DNA of 5,293 nt from Rugosibacter sp. GTDB taxonomy: Bacteria; Pseudomonadota; Gammaproteobacteria; Burkholderiales; Rhodocyclaceae. Numbering within the stretch: position 1 is the first letter of the stretch; each line of letters begins with the position of its first letter. Where the stretch lies: the NCBI GenBank assembly GCA_023257495.1, contig JALRCC010000110.1, forward strand, positions 1 through 5,293, written 5' to 3'. Position numbers and translations under genes: made by a program. The notes under the pieces were generated by a model. The model was not told where the DNA came from. It worked only from the letters and a program-made list of their open reading frames with translations, and made no database searches. Positions 4,967-5,293 of this stretch are shown piece after piece.

Positions 4967-5293
4967 CGCGTTTTGGAATGCGATCAGTCGGTGCAACCTT
5001 GGCGTTAAGTTTTGTAAGTGCGGAAACCGATACAGAATGCAAGTTGGTCTTCGTCGGTTTTCGGTTCTTTACAGCCTCCCAAGCAAGCGCACCTGGGCCG
5101 TTGAATACCTCCGTAAATGTGCCATCGCTGTGAATTTGTATTCCGATGTAGTAGAGCGGGATGTGGTCAACTGGAAATGTCAGATTCTTTTGCATGGTTG
5201 CTTTTATCTGAACAAGTCGACCGTCACTTGCCGTTGCATCGTGATGTTTTTGAAGATCCTCAAACAGCTTGATGTCGTAAGCCTCTTCTGCCA
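4911..5293 (-). CDS. Partial protein with a DG-QIKAT motif (possible PD-(D/E)XK-like fold), C-terminal part only
   Basis: The frame is open from the right edge of the window, so the true start lies beyond 5293; 126 codons are visible. It reads AEEAYDIKLFEDLQKHHDAT, then SDGRLVQIKATM, then a strand HIPLYYIGIQI, then DGTFTEVFNGPGALAWE. The D-A...DG..VQIKAT pattern (Asp18, Asp23, Gln28-x-Lys30 of the visible part) resembles small proteins with a restriction-endonuclease-like core; DUF6998 is the family I would test first, from memory. An ATG at 5195 is internal to this motif region and is unlikely to be the start. The stretch from NRKPTKTN to PKRA looks like an ordinary C-terminal tail. The last 17 residues (LTLRSSGTPAGKPAAAP) are translated from the attC and end in TAG at 4911-4913. 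Function is unknown; a nuclease-like role is inference. Confidence 0.75.
   Translation of the reverse strand, partial: AEEAYDIKLFEDLQKHHDATASDGRLVQIKATMQKNLTFPVDHIPLYYIGIQIHSDGTFTEVFNGPGALAWEAVKNRKPTKTNLHSVSVSALTKLNAKVAPTDRIPKRALTLRSSGTPAGKPAAAP

Larger units (their letters stand above)
1..5293 (-). mobile_element. Integron gene-cassette array segment, cassettes oriented on the - strand
   Basis: Eight attC sites divide the window into seven complete cassettes and two partial ones. Taking the recombination point as G^TTRRRY on the - strand (AA^C on the + strand), the cassettes are A 21-1018, B 1019-1362, C 1363-1956, D 1957-2627, E 2628-3012, F 3013-3998, G 3999-4903 and H 4904 onwards; 1-20 is the 5' end of another. 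Each cassette is one gene (A may be two pieces) plus its attC at the low-coordinate end. The extra base in the right arm of the hairpins on the + strand, compared with the left-arm extra base of classical attC sites, sets the direction. No integrase, attI, transposase or resistance gene is present. The unrelated proteins and uneven base composition support independent capture of the cassettes. Confidence 0.95.

Noticed and set aside
4904..5293. Gene start at ATG 5195 for the cassette H protein
   Set aside because: The frame is open upstream to the window edge and the upstream residues (DG...VQIKAT) look like conserved protein, so the start lies outside the window.

Overview
This window is a stretch of a mobile integron gene-cassette array, read from the antisense side. 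Eight attC (59-base-element type) sites are recognisable, at about 15-80, 1013-1072, 1357-1425, 1951-2037, 2622-2693, 3007-3076, 3993-4081 and 4898-4966. Each has RYYYAAC- and GTTRRRY-like ends flanking an imperfect GC-rich hairpin. In most of them the right arm on the + strand carries one extra base, usually a T, relative to the left arm. In the classical aadA-type attC the extra base is on the left, so these sites, and therefore the cassettes, point along the - strand. The integrase gene, attI and the Pc promoter would lie beyond position 5293; none is in the window. No antibiotic-resistance gene of a well-known type is visible.

Organism: multiple variable attC sites of about 60-90 bp, a GGGGCGC...GCGTCCC core in most of them, unrelated small genes and uneven base composition all fit an environmental or chromosomal integron of a proteobacterium (Pseudomonadota). 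The attC variety suggests cassettes collected from several sources. I cannot name a genus.

Layout in + coordinates: 1-20 is the first bases of a cassette that continues off the left edge. Cassette A (21-1018) holds a cut-short DUF4062-like N-terminus and, in another frame, a 277-codon ORF with a HEPN-like RNxxxH motif. Cassette B (1019-1362) holds a 92-residue protein of unknown function. Cassette C (1363-1956) holds a DPPY-type DNA methyltransferase encoded on the opposite (+) strand. Cassette D (1957-2627) holds a RimJ/RimL-like GNAT acetyltransferase. Cassette E (2628-3012) holds a small three-helix membrane protein. Cassette F (3013-3998) holds an unrecognised protein with one C-terminal membrane anchor. 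Cassette G (3999-4903) holds a class III nucleotide-cyclase-like protein resembling the cyclases of Pycsar-type signalling. Cassette H (4904 to beyond 5293) holds the C-terminal part of a protein with a DG...QIKAT motif suggestive of a PD-(D/E)XK-like fold, whose last residues are read from its own attC.

The genes do not form a pathway. They are independent modules that would be co-transcribed leftwards from a distant Pc promoter, except the methyltransferase, which is inverted. Several (HEPN-like, cyclase-like, methyltransferase, possible nuclease fold) belong to families often tied to phage or plasmid conflict. A defence-flavoured cassette array is therefore a reasonable but unproven reading.
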